A DNA stretch of 64,000 nucleotides, from assembly GCF_011766325.1 (NCBI RefSeq), contig NZ_BLLG01000005.1:1-64000 (forward strand), written 5' to 3'. Below are positions 37,442 to 46,034 of this stretch, one piece after another. The notes beneath the pieces are model-generated. The model had not been told where the DNA came from. It ran no database searches and saw only the letters and a list, made by a program, of their open reading frames with translations. A program made the translations under genes and the position numbers. Source of the DNA: Streptomyces pacificus (lineage in GTDB: Bacteria > Actinomycetota > Actinomycetes > Streptomycetales > Streptomycetaceae). Position 1 is the stretch's first letter. Each line of letters begins with the position of its first letter.

Positions 37442-38066
37442 GGAAGGACGTACCCCCTCGGCTGAGATCGGGGTGTGCGACGGCGTCGCGGGCTGGGGGT
37501 CTCCCCACCGGACGGCAGGGGACCGGACCGGTCTCCGGCCACGATGCACGGGCCGGGCACCGGCCCCCCGTTCCTTCCGTGCTGGCCGCACGGTCGTCCT
37601 GGCGCAAAGGGCCTCCCGGGCGAGCGGCTCGGTGCCGCGCGCTGTAGAACGGCATCCGGAGCGGGTGTCCGGATGTCGACCTGTCAGGGATATTCCCTCG
37701 AACAAGCGCAGCCATGCCATGGCATATGACGATGTGTCGACGAACATGCGGTGGCCATGCCCCGGACCACCCCCAGGAGTGGCGGGCTTCCGCCCGTTCG
37801 GCCCACCGCGCCAGCGCCGAACGGGGTACCGGCCGTCAAGATCCCACCGGCCGCCTCCCCGTCGGCCCCCCTGCCGGCCACCGCCCCGGTGTTCCGCACC
37901 CGGCGGCGGGCACCGTCGCCTCGGGCGCCTCGGGCGGCCCCCGCCGACGGGGCCCGCGCGGGTGGCTCCGGGCGCGTGCTCAGGGCATCCGCCCGCCCGG
38001 GCAGCACCGGCGCGGACACCGCCGGCGCGGGCCGGCTCGAAGGGCCCGCAGCGGCGCGGCCTGCCG
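37442..38066. other. Intergenic region between phoH and uppS
   Basis: No gene is supported. Around 37685-37770 there is an AT-richer patch (CCATGCCATGGCATATGACG) likely to hold the phoH promoter. The rest is GC-rich with Pro/Arg-coding frames on both strands. Confidence 0.4.
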
Positions 38067-38828
38067 TCAGGCCCCGTAGCGGCGGTGGCGGGCCGCGTAG
38101 TCGCGGAGGGCGCGGAGGAAGTCGACCTTGCGGAAGGCCGGCCAGAACACCTCGCAGAAGTAGTACTCGGAGTGCGCGCTCTGCCAGAGCATGAAGCCCG
38201 ACAGACGCTGCTCGCCACTCGTACGGATCACCAGATCGGGGTCGGGCTGCCCACGTGTGTAGAGGTGGGAGGCGATCATGTCGGTATCGACGATCTCCGC
38301 GAGCTCCTCGAAGGTCGTCCCCCTCGCGGCATGCTCGTTCAGCAGGGAGCGCACCGCGTCCGCGATCTCCTGGCGGCCGCCGTAGCCGACCGCGACGTTC
38401 ACCAGTATCCCGTCGTTACCGGCGGTCGACCGCTGGGCCTCCTTGAGCACCGACTGGGTCCCGGCGGGAAGCAGGTCCGCGGTTCCCACGTGGTGCACCC
38501 GCCACCGGCCGTCGGAGGCGAGCTTGCGCACGGTGTTCTCGATGATGCCGAGAAGCGGGCGCAGCTCCTCCTCCGGACGGTCGAAGTTGTCCGTGGACAG
38601 CATCCAGAGCGTGACCACCTCGACATCGGTCTCGGCGCACCAGCCCAGCAGCTCGGAGATCTTCTCCGCCCCCGCCCGGTGCCCCTCCGCGGCCGTGCCA
38701 CCCGACGCCTTCGCCCAGCGCCGGTTGCCGTCGAGGATGACACCGATGTGCTTGGGCACCTGGGCGTGGTCGAGGCGGCCCTCCACCCGGCGTGCGTAGA
38801 GCCCGTACACCAGGTCGCGCAGGTTCAC
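38067..38828 (-). CDS. uppS: Isoprenyl transferase (cis-prenyltransferase)
   Basis: A 253-residue cis-prenyltransferase making polyprenyl diphosphates for cell-wall lipid carriers. Conserved regions are [18 protein letters not shown] (catalytic Asp33 and the G-N-R-R-W-A motif), [65 protein letters not shown] and the E-x-x-F segment [14 protein letters not shown] at 38828 has AAGGACT close upstream. The name uppS is used for the family; some Streptomyces paralogues make shorter chains, and the product length cannot be read from sequence. Confidence 0.93.
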   Translation of the reverse strand: MNLRDLVYGLYARRVEGRLDHAQVPKHIGVILDGNRRWAKASGGTAAEGHRAGAEKISELLGWCAETDVEVVTLWMLSTDNFDRPEEELRPLLGIIENTVRKLASDGRWRVHHVGTADLLPAGTQSVLKEAQRSTAGNDGILVNVAVGYGGRQEIADAVRSLLNEHAARGTTFEELAEIVDTDMIASHLYTRGQPDPDLVIRTSGEQRLSGFMLWQSAHSEYYFCEVFWPAFRKVDFLRALRDYAARHRRYGA

Positions 38829-38939
38829 AGTCCTTAACCCCTCCGTGCTGTGGCTGGCCCCCGACGCCCGTCACACTACTGCGGAGCGGCCGGGCGCACC
38901 CAACCCGGTCTGTCACAAGTCCGTGATAGGCAGGGAAGC

Positions 38940-39977
38940 GTGAACGACTCCCCCTATTACCGTGCAGCCGAGGACCGGTACACCTCGATGGAGTACCGCA
39001 GGACCGGCCGCAGCGGGCTCAAGCTGCCCGCGATCTCTTTGGGCCTGTGGCACAACTTCGGCGACGACCGCGCGCTCGCCTCGCAGCGGGCGATCCTGCG
39101 CCGTGCCTTCGACCTCGGCGTCACCCATTTCGACCTGGCGAACAACTACGGGCCGCCCCCCGGCTCGGCCGAGCTGAACTTCGGCAAGATCTTCGCCCAG
39201 GACTTCGCGCCGTACCGGGACGAGCTGGTCGTCTCCACCAAGGCCGGCTATCTGATGCACCCCGGGCCCTACGGCGAGTGGGGCTCCCGCAAGTACCTGA
39301 TGTCCTCGCTGGACGCTTCGCTGAAGCGGATGGGCCTTGACTACGTCGACATCTTCTACTCCCATCGCTTCGACCCGCACACCCCGCTGGAGGAGACGAT
39401 GGGCGCACTGGCGTCCGCCGTCCGGCAGGGCAAGGCCCTCTACGCGGGCGTCTCCTCGTACAACTCCGAGCAGACCGCCGAGGCGGCCCGGCTGCTGCAG
39501 GCGATGGGGGTCCCGGCACTCATCCACCAGCCGTCCTACTCGATGGTCAACCGCTGGATCGAGCACGACGGGATCCTCGACACCCTGGAGGCGGCCGGCA
39601 TGGGCTGCATCTCCTTCGCGCCGCTCGCCCAGGGACTCCTCACCGGCAAGTACCTCACCGGCGTACCGGAGGGCTCGCGGGCGACCCAGGGCAAGTCCCT
39701 CGACCCGGACCTGCTCTCCGAGGAGATGCTGCGCCGGCTGCGGGGCCTGGACGGGATAGCGCGGCGGCGCGGCCAGACGCTCGCGCAGCTGGCGCTGAGC
39801 TGGGTGCTGCGCGACGACCGGATGACCTCGGCCCTGATCGGCGCGAGCAGTGCCGGCCAGCTGGAGGAGAACGTGGCCGCACTGCGCGCGGCGCCGCTCA
39901 CCGAGGAGGAACTGAGGGAGATCGACGTCTTCGCGGTGGACACCGCGGGGACGAACATCTGGGCCGACCGCGGCTGA
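38940..39977 (+). CDS. Aldo/keto reductase (YghZ/Kv-beta-like)
   Basis: A 345-residue reductase of the AKR14/YghZ type, which reduces L-glyceraldehyde 3-phosphate and other aldehydes in E. coli. Catalytic residues: Asp and Tyr in VTHFDLANNYGPPPGSAELN, Lys in ELVVSTKAGYLMHPGPYG, His in DIFYSHRFDPHTPLEETM. HQPSYSMVNRWIEHDGILD and FAPLAQGLLTGKYL are typical. Cofactor end: SALIGASSAGQLEENVAALR. Starts at GTG 38940 with CAGGGAAG upstream. Divergent from uppS with a 111-bp gap containing both promoters. Confidence 0.92.
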   Translation: MNDSPYYRAAEDRYTSMEYRRTGRSGLKLPAISLGLWHNFGDDRALASQRAILRRAFDLGVTHFDLANNYGPPPGSAELNFGKIFAQDFAPYRDELVVSTKAGYLMHPGPYGEWGSRKYLMSSLDASLKRMGLDYVDIFYSHRFDPHTPLEETMGALASAVRQGKALYAGVSSYNSEQTAEAARLLQAMGVPALIHQPSYSMVNRWIEHDGILDTLEAAGMGCISFAPLAQGLLTGKYLTGVPEGSRATQGKSLDPDLLSEEMLRRLRGLDGIARRRGQTLAQLALSWVLRDDRMTSALIGASSAGQLEENVAALRAAPLTEEELREIDVFAVDTAGTNIWADRG

Positions 39978-40050
39978 CCCTGCCCGGGCCCCTTCAACAG
40001 CACCCGGGGCCGCCTGGGGCCATAAGGGGTCGTACGGGCCATACGGAGTC

Positions 40051-40090
40051 GTACGGGTTCGTGCGGGTTCGTGCGGGTTCGTGCGGGTTT
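40051..40090. repeat. Four tandem copies of a 10-bp unit
   Basis: GTGCGGGTTC is repeated four times (first copy GTACGGGTTC, last ending TTT) in the intergenic region after the aldo/keto reductase gene. Related CGTACGGG motifs precede it. Confidence 0.9.
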
Positions 40091-40227
40091 ATGCGCGGCT
40101 CTACCGGCCCGCACGGAACGGCACAGGGCATTCGGCACCCGGGGGCCACTCGGGGCATTGGGTGCACTTCGCTGGAACCCGGGAGCAATCGGGGGCGCAC
40201 CGGGGGGCGCTCGGGGGAAGAGAAATC

Positions 40228-40260
40228 GGGCCGGTCCGTGGGGGGGATACGGACCGGCCC
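40228..40260 (-). terminator. Strong hairpin with T-rich tail (minus strand)
   Basis: GGGCCGGTCCGT (40228-40239) and ACGGACCGGCCC (40249-40260) form a 12-bp perfect stem. Read on the minus strand it is followed by GATTTCTCTT, a T-rich tail, so it is oriented to stop leftward transcription. No coding gene ends just before it; the nearest, the broken DUF2079 gene, ends 424 bp away, so it may end a small RNA. Confidence 0.75.
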
Positions 40261-40261
40261 G

Positions 40262-40434
40262 AGGGGGGGGAGTTCCACCATAACCCTTTGCGCAGGCGAG
40301 CGCGCACCACGGCAGGCGCCAACTACTCTCCGGAGTCATACGACTGCGTTGCGGAAAGGGGAAAGACCCTGGGCAGGGGCCGGGTCGAGCCTCCGCGCGG
40401 GATGCGGGCCGTACTCCCTAAGAGGTAACGGCCC
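40262..40434 (-). ncRNA. Candidate small RNA ending at the hairpin
   Basis: A stretch of about 170 nt with lower GC than its surroundings, no ORF with coding character, a hairpin-forming block (40406-40434: GGGCCGT ... ACGGCCC on the minus strand), and the T-tailed terminator at its 3' side. CTTAGGGA near 40415 could be a -10 element. I could not match it to a known family such as 6S or SRP RNA. The evidence is structural only; it could also be the 3' untranslated region of the upstream gene. Confidence 0.25.
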
Positions 40435-40590
40435 ACCGTGCATCCGGTTGACGCGGCCCGTGCGGGACGACCGCATCCGGCGGCGCGGCCCGCTTGCGCC
40501 CGTAAGGGGCCTGTCGGACCGCTGCCGGGACCCGCCCTGAGCGGGCCGGACGCACCGCCGCGCCGAGGGCGGGCCCGACGGCGGCCCGCC

Positions 40591-40640
40591 CCGCCCCGTC
40601 CCGCCCCGTCCCGCCCCGTCCCGTCCCGTCCCGTCCCGTC
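40591..40640. repeat. CCGCCCCGTC and CCGTC tandem repeats
   Basis: Three copies of the decamer CCGCCCCGTC are followed by four copies of the pentamer CCGTC, a clear slippage-prone tract 44 bp before the end of the DUF2079 pseudogene. Confidence 0.9.
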
Positions 40641-40683
40641 CGCAAGGATCACCGGACACCGCGGCAGCGCGGCAGCGCGGGGA

Positions 40684-42236
40684 TCACCGGGGACGCCTCA
40701 GCAGCGTGATGCCGTCGAGGGCTGCGACACGGTCGTACCCGTACACCCGCTGCGCCGCCTCCAGTTCGGCCTCCTGCTGCTCGGGCGGATAGGGCCAGTG
40801 GCCCGTCCGGTACGGCCACGCCTCCGGGGCCCTGCTGTCGTGGATGATCCATTCCGCGGTGGGCCGGGGCGTTCGCTTCCGGCCGTACTCGTACAGACGC
40901 CCCTCGACCGGCCAGGTCGGGAAGAGCACGACGTGGCAGCGGGACGTGAGCTGGGGCACGAGTCGGTTGGAGGCGGCCACCGTCGCCCCGTCCGGGATCC
41001 GCTGGAGCAGCGCCCGGGCGGCCTCGATGTGCGGGGTGGTGCGCCAGGTGGCCCGCTGCGCCAGCTGGGCGAGCGGAAAGGAGGGCAGCAGCACCACCGC
41101 CACGGCGAGGACCGTGACCAGGGAGGCGCGCACATGCCGGGTCGCGAGCGGATCGCCGGCCCGGTGGTAGCGGCCGAGGGCGTCGATCAGACCGGCGAAG
41201 ACGACGGGCATCAGCACCGCGCTGTAGTGGAAGGCGGTTCCCCCGTGGAACGCGTTCTCCGACAGCATCCGCCAGGCGAGCGTCGGCACGGCGACCAGCG
41301 ACAGGGGCGACCGCAGGGCGAGGAGCGCACTGGGGGCGAACGAACACCAGCACAAGGGTCATGGCCTGGACGTCCGGACGCAGCGCGTCGAGCGGTGCGA
41401 AGGCCAGCGTGGCGAGGAGCGAACCGCGCCCGTCGGTGAGGTTGCCTCCGTGGGCGTACCCGCCGCCGGGGTTGAAGGCCGGCAGCAGCAGCGTGATCTC
41501 GACGGCGCTGCCGACGATTCCGGCCGCGGCCGTGGCGAGCCCCAGCTTCCGCGGCCCCTGCCAGGCCACATAGGCACCCACGGCGGCCAGGGTGAGCCCC
41601 AGGTCCTCCTTGACCAGCAGCAGGGGGCGGCCCAGGCGACGGCCCGCCCCCAGCGCCGCCGGCCGAGCGCCGCAAGGGCGAAGGCCAGCAGCGGCACGGC
41701 CAGGGCCACCTCGCGGAAGTCGAAGGCGGCGGCCGATGCGATGCCCCAGCTCACGCCGTAGCCGAAGGCGACGACATGCGCGGCGCGGCGGCCGAGCGCC
41801 CGGACGGCCCAGCGCGCCAGCGGCACCACGGCGACGGCGAGGAGGGCGGACTGGGCCACGAGCAGACAGAGCGGGGACGGCCAGAGGCCGTAGAGCGGGG
41901 CGAGGACGGCGACCAGCGGATGGAAGTGGTCGCCGAGCAGATGGAAGCCGTCGCCGCGCAACGGGACGACGGGAGCCTGGAGCCGGGCGTAGGCGGGCGT
42001 AGGCGGGCGTAAATGCGTACCGCCTGCTCGAAGATGCCGAGGTCGTAGCCCGTGGTGCGCAGGAGCTGGTGGCGGCGTAAGGCGACGGTCGCGTAGAGCA
42101 GGGACAGGACCGCCGCCCAACCCCAGGGGAGGAGGGCGGCGGAGGGACCTTCCGTCGGTCTCGCGTGTGCAGTCGAAGCCGGTGCCGGCTTCGACTGCAC
42201 ACGCGAGACCATGAAATTGTCAAAGAATGTCCGCAT
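40684..42236 (-). pseudogene. DUF2079 membrane protein, three frameshifts
   Basis: DUF2079 proteins are glycosyltransferase-like multi-spanning membrane proteins. The start at 42236 reads WGWAAVLSLLYATVALRRHQ and TTGYDLGIFEQAVRIYARL. The frame then changes near 42000 (extra 20 bp in a 10-bp tandem repeat, unit TACGCCCGCC), again near 41627 (one C fewer in a C-run, between GRAVAWAAP and LLLVKEDLGLTLAAV), and again near 41350 (4-bp duplication TTCGTTCG before APSALLALRS). Each part has good coding character, and the C-terminus ends at 40684 with ALDGITLLRRPR. Net shift is not a multiple of three. Either decay, or homopolymer/repeat errors in the sequence. Confidence 0.75.
42157..42210. repeat. 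Perfect 26-bp inverted repeat, 2-bp loop
   Basis: The arms at 42157-42182 and 42185-42210 are exact reverse complements (outer bases GGTCTCGCGTGTGC, inner CGAAGCCGG), separated by TG. It lies inside codons 10-27 of the broken DUF2079 gene, and the arms code for VSRVQSKPAP and ASTAHARPT. It would extrude as a cruciform or form a very strong RNA hairpin in the message. Confidence 0.95.
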
Positions 42237-42247
42237 ATGCCCGCATG

Positions 42248-42640
42248 CTAGAGGGCGTGACCTGTGGTGCTGTCCACATGGGCCGGGATCTCCCCCTCGT
42301 GGCGGTCGCCCGTGGACTTCGTGCCGGCCGGCTCGAACATCAGGATCGAGCCGCCCGGCGACGACGGCTTGTGCTCGGTGCCCCTCGGGACCACGAACGT
42401 GTCGCCCTTGCGGAGTTCGACCGTCCTCTCGACGCCCTCAGCGTCACGCATCGCTATCGCGAAGCGGCCGTCGAGGACCAGGAAGAACTCGTCGGTGTCC
42501 TCGTGCACGTGCCAGACGTGGTCCCCGGCGACGTGCGCCACGCGTACGTCGTAGTCGTTCATCCGGGCCACGATGCGGGGGCTGTACACATCGCCGAAAG
42601 AGGCGAGTGCCTCGGTCAGGTTGACGGGTGTGGGGTTCAT
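42248..42640 (-). CDS. Cupin-domain protein
   Basis: A 130-residue single-domain cupin. The first motif is VRVAHVAGDHVWHVHEDTDE with FFLVLDGRFAI (G-x5-H-x-H-x3,4-E-x6-G), and the second is VELRKGDTFVVPRGTEHKP (G-x5-P-x-G-x2-H). The two His, Glu and final His would bind a metal such as Mn, Fe or Ni. Possible roles include dioxygenase-like or sugar isomerase-like enzymes or storage; not determinable. ATG at 42640 overlaps the TGA of a small upstream ORF (ATGA). The DUF2079 gene follows 12 bp downstream, in the same direction. Confidence 0.85.
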   Translation of the reverse strand: MNPTPVNLTEALASFGDVYSPRIVARMNDYDVRVAHVAGDHVWHVHEDTDEFFLVLDGRFAIAMRDAEGVERTVELRKGDTFVVPRGTEHKPSSPGGSILMFEPAGTKSTGDRHEGEIPAHVDSTTGHAL

Positions 42641-42810
42641 GGTCCCCAGTCTGGCCCCTGACCACGGCGCGACCCGGGGGCTCCGGACCTGACCCGGGCC
42701 GCCTTCACCACGGACGGGGACGCCGAGAAGGCCGCCTGCCCCCAGGGCGCGACCGGCATCAGCCGGTCCCCGCAGCGCAGGGTCAGCGGCACTCCCTCGT
42801 CCGCGTCCAC
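42637..42810 (-). CDS. Small conserved-looking ORF overlapping the cupin start
   Basis: A possible 57-residue protein, starting at GTG 42810 (DADEGVPLTLRCGDRLMPVA), whose TGA overlaps the cupin ATG as ATGA. GCGAGGG lies upstream at a short spacing. The segment GDRLMPVAPWGQAAFSASPS looks like real protein sequence. The frame is open further upstream, so the exact start is uncertain. Function unknown. Confidence 0.4.
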   Translation of the reverse strand: MDADEGVPLTLRCGDRLMPVAPWGQAAFSASPSVVKAARVRSGAPGSRRGQGPDWGP

Positions 42811-42911
42811 TTCGCCCTCGCCGACTGCGGTCCGTGCCCACTGAGGGCCCGCGAACGCCGGGGCTTTCTGCAAGGGTCCCGGTAAGCGGGCAGGCACTCG
42901 CCGCACACCGC

Positions 42912-43949
42912 TCAGCCGGAGGTGAGCCCTCCGAGCAGCAGCCCGAGCAGCGCGCCCGAGACCATGAACGGCCCGAACGGGATGGCCGTACGGCGCCCCG
43001 CCCCGCGGAGGAGGACGAGCCCGAGCCCGTACACCGCGCCGAGCAGGAACCCCGCGAAGGCCCCCACGAAGAGGACCTGCCAGCCGTACCAGCCGAGCGC
43101 CACGCCGAGCGACAGGGCCAGCTTCACATCGCCGAAGCCCATGCCGTTCGGATTGACGAGGAAGAGCACGAGGTACCCGGCACCCAGCACGGGCCCGCCG
43201 AGCAGCGCCGTCGTCCATGACCCGCCGGCGCCGGGGAGCACTGCCGCGCCGCCCAGCAGTACGGCCGCCGCGGCGGCGAGCGGCAGAGTCAGCTGGTCCG
43301 GAAGCCGGTGGACGTTGCGGTCGACCAGGGCGAGCAGGACGGCGAAGGGCACGAGCAGCAGCCATACCGCCAGTTCCGGCCTGGGCCCGACGGCCGCGGC
43401 GAGTGCCGCACAGGAGACCGCGGTGGCCGCAGGTACGAGCGACGAGCAGCGGTAGGCGGCGGCACAGCGGACATCGGCGTCCTCGGGCCGGTCCACACCG
43501 CACGGCCCCGCCACAGCACCCGACACGTCCGCAACCGCCGACCCGGCCGCACCATCCGGCACCTCAGCCCCGGCTCGACCACCCGGCACGTCCGCACCGC
43601 ACGGCCCCGCCACACCGCGCGGCCCCGCCACAGCACCCGACACGTCCGCAACCGCGGACCCGGCCGCACCATCCCTCGCCCGCGAGTCGGACCCTTCCCG
43701 CGAGTCGGACCCTGCCGCCCCGGCGGACGCGACCGCGGGCCGCGCGGGCACGGCAGGCACGCAGCGCGGGCAGCGCGCGGGCCCCAGCCAGCCGCGCGCG
43801 GGACCGGTGAGAGGATGCCCGGCAGGACACGCGCTCCGCCACGCCGCCCCCGGCTCGACGGACATCCGATAGGCGGGGCGCGGCACGAGCACCCCCACCG
43901 CGGTCCCCCACACGGCGGCGGCGATCAGCGTCACGTACGCGTACTCCAC
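42912..43949 (-). CDS. Prepilin peptidase (A24 family)
   Basis: A 345-residue membrane aspartic protease, probably for cleaving Tad/Flp-type prepilins. The N-terminal part has a Cys-rich segment (SACPAGHPLTGPARGWLGPA, then RCPRC) as in bifunctional TadV/PilD enzymes. A Gly/Ala/Asp-rich insertion follows (about residues 65-155), made partly of two 65-bp repeats. The catalytic Asp residues are in LVDRNVHRLPDQLTLPL and MGFGDVKLALSLGVALGW. About seven membrane helices. Without the insertion it would be about 255 residues, the usual size. The pilus operon begins 3.6 kb upstream. Confidence 0.88.
   Translation of the reverse strand: MEYAYVTLIAAAVWGTAVGVLVPRPAYRMSVEPGAAWRSACPAGHPLTGPARGWLGPARCPRCVPAVPARPAVASAGAAGSDSREGSDSRARDGAAGSAVADVSGAVAGPRGVAGPCGADVPGGRAGAEVPDGAAGSAVADVSGAVAGPCGVDRPEDADVRCAAAYRCSSLVPAATAVSCAALAAAVGPRPELAVWLLLVPFAVLLALVDRNVHRLPDQLTLPLAAAAAVLLGGAAVLPGAGGSWTTALLGGPVLGAGYLVLFLVNPNGMGFGDVKLALSLGVALGWYGWQVLFVGAFAGFLLGAVYGLGLVLLRGAGRRTAIPFGPFMVSGALLGLLLGGLTSG
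43493..43674. repeat. Two 65-bp direct repeats inside the prepilin peptidase gene
   Basis: Copies at 43493-43557 and 43610-43674 differ at only two of 65 bases, 117 bp apart. In the protein they encode the repeated segment DGAAGSAVADVSGAVAGP. Recombination between them would delete 117 bp, an in-frame loss of 39 codons. Confidence 0.9.
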
Positions 43950-44112
43950 GGTCCGACCCTAGGGTCGGGGAGACGGAGGGTCATGGGCCCACGGGCCCAC
44001 TCCCGGCAGTCCGGATCCGCTCTCGGCACCCCGGGCCCGCTCTCGGCAGCCCTGGGCCCGGCCCGGCAGTTCGGGACCCATCCCGGCCCGACTCCCGCTA
44101 CGGTCCTGCCCC

Positions 44113-44484
44113 ATGGGCGCATGGCAGGACGGCAATGGCACGCTGACGGTCCCCGGCCGGGCTGATCCGGTCGATCTCCTGATCGCCGCGTCGTATGGTG
44201 CGCGCTACCGCGGTCTCCTCGGCCGAGACGGCCTGCACGGCGCGCTCATGCTGACACCCTGCGCGAGCGTGCACACCTTCCGGATGCGCTTCGCCATCGA
44301 CGTGGCCTATCTCGACAAGGAGTTGCGCGTCCTGGATGTCCGCACGATGCGCCCCGGCCGACTCGGGATACCGAGACCTCGCAGCCGCCATGTCCTGGAG
44401 GCGGAGGCGGGCGCGATGGCGCGATGGGGCGTACGACCGGGGATCCGGCTCACGATCGGGGCGGGGCGGCGCCCGGCAGCCTGA
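44113..44484 (+). CDS. DUF192 family protein
   Basis: A 123-residue protein matching DUF192, a small beta-rich domain found in bacteria and archaea with unknown function. Typical elements: SYGARYRGLLGRDGLHGALML, TPCASVHTFRMRFAIDVAYL, EAEAGAMARWGVRPGIRLTI. There is no signal peptide, unlike many DUF192 proteins. ATG at 44113 follows CTGCCCC with poor ribosome-binding sequence. It is divergent from the prepilin peptidase gene, and many streptomycetes have these two next to each other. Confidence 0.85.
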   Translation: MGAWQDGNGTLTVPGRADPVDLLIAASYGARYRGLLGRDGLHGALMLTPCASVHTFRMRFAIDVAYLDKELRVLDVRTMRPGRLGIPRPRSRHVLEAEAGAMARWGVRPGIRLTIGAGRRPAA

Positions 44485-44801
44485 CCGGTCGGGCCGTCAG
44501 ACCGGCAGACCCTCACACCGGCAGACCGGCAGACCGGCAGACCCTCACACCGGCAGACCGGCAGACCGGCAGACCCTCAGTCGCAGGGAACAGCAGGCGG
44601 CCGGACCGTCGGAGCACCGGACCGTCGGACGGCCGGTGGGGCGGACAGCCGCACGGGCGGAGGCACGGACCAGCGGAGGCGCGGACCAGCGGAGGCACGG
44701 ACCAGCGGAGGGGCTGAGGGGCGGACCATCTTCACGGCGCTCCACGAGATGGCCTCCCCGCCGTGGTCCGCCGTGGTCCGCTGCGTCCGGCACCCCGTAT
44801 A
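44485..44801. repeat. Minisatellite-like intergenic region
   Basis: From about 44500 to 44580, AGACCGGC and ACCCTCAC motifs form a 32-bp composite unit present about two and a half times. From about 44645 to 44715, a GGACCAGCGGAGGC-type unit of 15 bp repeats four times. No gene is supported; frames through it give long Pro/Arg-rich shadows. Confidence 0.8.
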
Positions 44802-45977
44802 TCAGGGCGGCCCCGTACCCAGCAGGGTGAACGCCCCGTACACCCCCGACGCGAGCGCGAGCAGCACCACCGTCACCACGATGACGACGCTCCGGCGGGC
44901 GGGCCGCGCGAGGGCGGCGGCAGCGGGCAGCAGCAGCGGGAACGCGGGCATCATCAGCCGAGGACGGGAGCCGAAATACGCGGCCCCGACCAGCGAAACG
45001 ACGACGATCCCGGCCGTGTACACCAGCAGCGGCAGCGGCAGGCCCTGCTTCACGCAGAGCCACAGCACCCAGAGCAGCAACCCGAGTGCGGCGATCAGCC
45101 CGACTCCGGCGAGCGGGTCGGGCCCCGTCAGATGCCCGACGACGAAACGGGCGAGGGCGACCCCGCCGTCGATCTCGTTGCCCCAGGCGGCCTGGACCTC
45201 GAAGTACGCCGTGGGGCTGCCCCGGCGCACCGCGACGAAGGCGGCATACCCCAGCCAGCCGAGCGGCGCGACGACCGCGCCGACGACCGCGCCGACGGCC
45301 GTCCGCCGCGTCAGGTCCCTCCGGAGCAGCCGCACGAGGACGGTCACACCGAGGGCGGCGACGAGCGCGACAGCCGAGGGCCGGGTGAGCCCGGCCAGCG
45401 CGCAGAGCGTCCCCGCGGCGATCCAGCGGTCGTTCAGCACGGCGTACAGCGACCAGGCGGCCAGCGCGGTGAACAGCGTCTCGGTGTACGCCATCGACTG
45501 CACGAAAGCGGTCGGGCAGACACCCCACAGCACGGCGAGCAGCACCCCCGTCCGTTGACCGGCCACATGGGCACCGACGGCGTGGATGCCCCAGGCGGCG
45601 GCGAGCGCAGCGAGCCAGCCGATCGCCAGTCCCGCCGTGGCGGCGCCGACCGGCAGCATCTCGGAGACCGCCCGCTCCAACGCGGGCAGCAGAGGGAAGA
45701 AGGCCAGATCCGAGTGGACGCTGCCATCGGGCAGCATCACCTCGTACCCGTAGCCGTACTCGGCGATCCGGACATACCAGACGGAGTCCCAGCGCCCGTT
45801 GAGCCGGTGCAGGGCGTCCTCCCCCTGCACCGCGGCGGCCGCCAGGAGGATCGCCGTTCCCAGCGCCCGGACCGCCGCGTACCCCAGGAGCGCGGGAGCA
45901 GCACGGGCGATCCCGGACGGAGGGGGCGCAGTGCGGGGGCGGTCGCTCCGTCGCGCCGATACGGACTGGTCGGACAT
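44802..45977 (-). CDS. PIG-V-like mannosyltransferase, integral membrane
   Basis: A 391-residue protein with about nine membrane helices. The segment LNGRWDSVWYVRIAEYGYGY contains the W-D-x-x-x-Y/W pattern of GT-C glycosyltransferases of the PIG-V/mannosyltransferase type, which use polyprenyl-phosphate-linked mannose. SDLAFFPLLPALERAV, AWGIHAVGAHVAGQRTGVLL, AYTETLFTALAAWSL and GLTRPSAVALVAAL also match. The C-terminus is AYFGSRPRLMMPAFPLLLPA. The substrate is unknown; mannosylation of proteins or lipids in the cell envelope is plausible. ATG at 45977 is close to the PucR gene end. Confidence 0.85.
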   Translation of the reverse strand: MSDQSVSARRSDRPRTAPPPSGIARAAPALLGYAAVRALGTAILLAAAAVQGEDALHRLNGRWDSVWYVRIAEYGYGYEVMLPDGSVHSDLAFFPLLPALERAVSEMLPVGAATAGLAIGWLAALAAAWGIHAVGAHVAGQRTGVLLAVLWGVCPTAFVQSMAYTETLFTALAAWSLYAVLNDRWIAAGTLCALAGLTRPSAVALVAALGVTVLVRLLRRDLTRRTAVGAVVGAVVAPLGWLGYAAFVAVRRGSPTAYFEVQAAWGNEIDGGVALARFVVGHLTGPDPLAGVGLIAALGLLLWVLWLCVKQGLPLPLLVYTAGIVVVSLVGAAYFGSRPRLMMPAFPLLLPAAAALARPARRSVVIVVTVVLLALASGVYGAFTLLGTGPP

Positions 45978-46034
45978 GCGCCCGATTATCGCCGCGGGTC
46001 GGGAGCGGCCGTCCTCCGGCCAACCTGACCGCCG

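Noticed and set aside
40262-40434. 6S RNA or SRP RNA
   Set aside because: Size and terminator would fit, but I could not match the conserved sequence or location of either; kept only as an unclassified candidate.
44500-44715. Tandem repeats that look like a CRISPR array
   Set aside because: Units are short and adjoin without unique spacers, and no cas genes are present; they are minisatellites.
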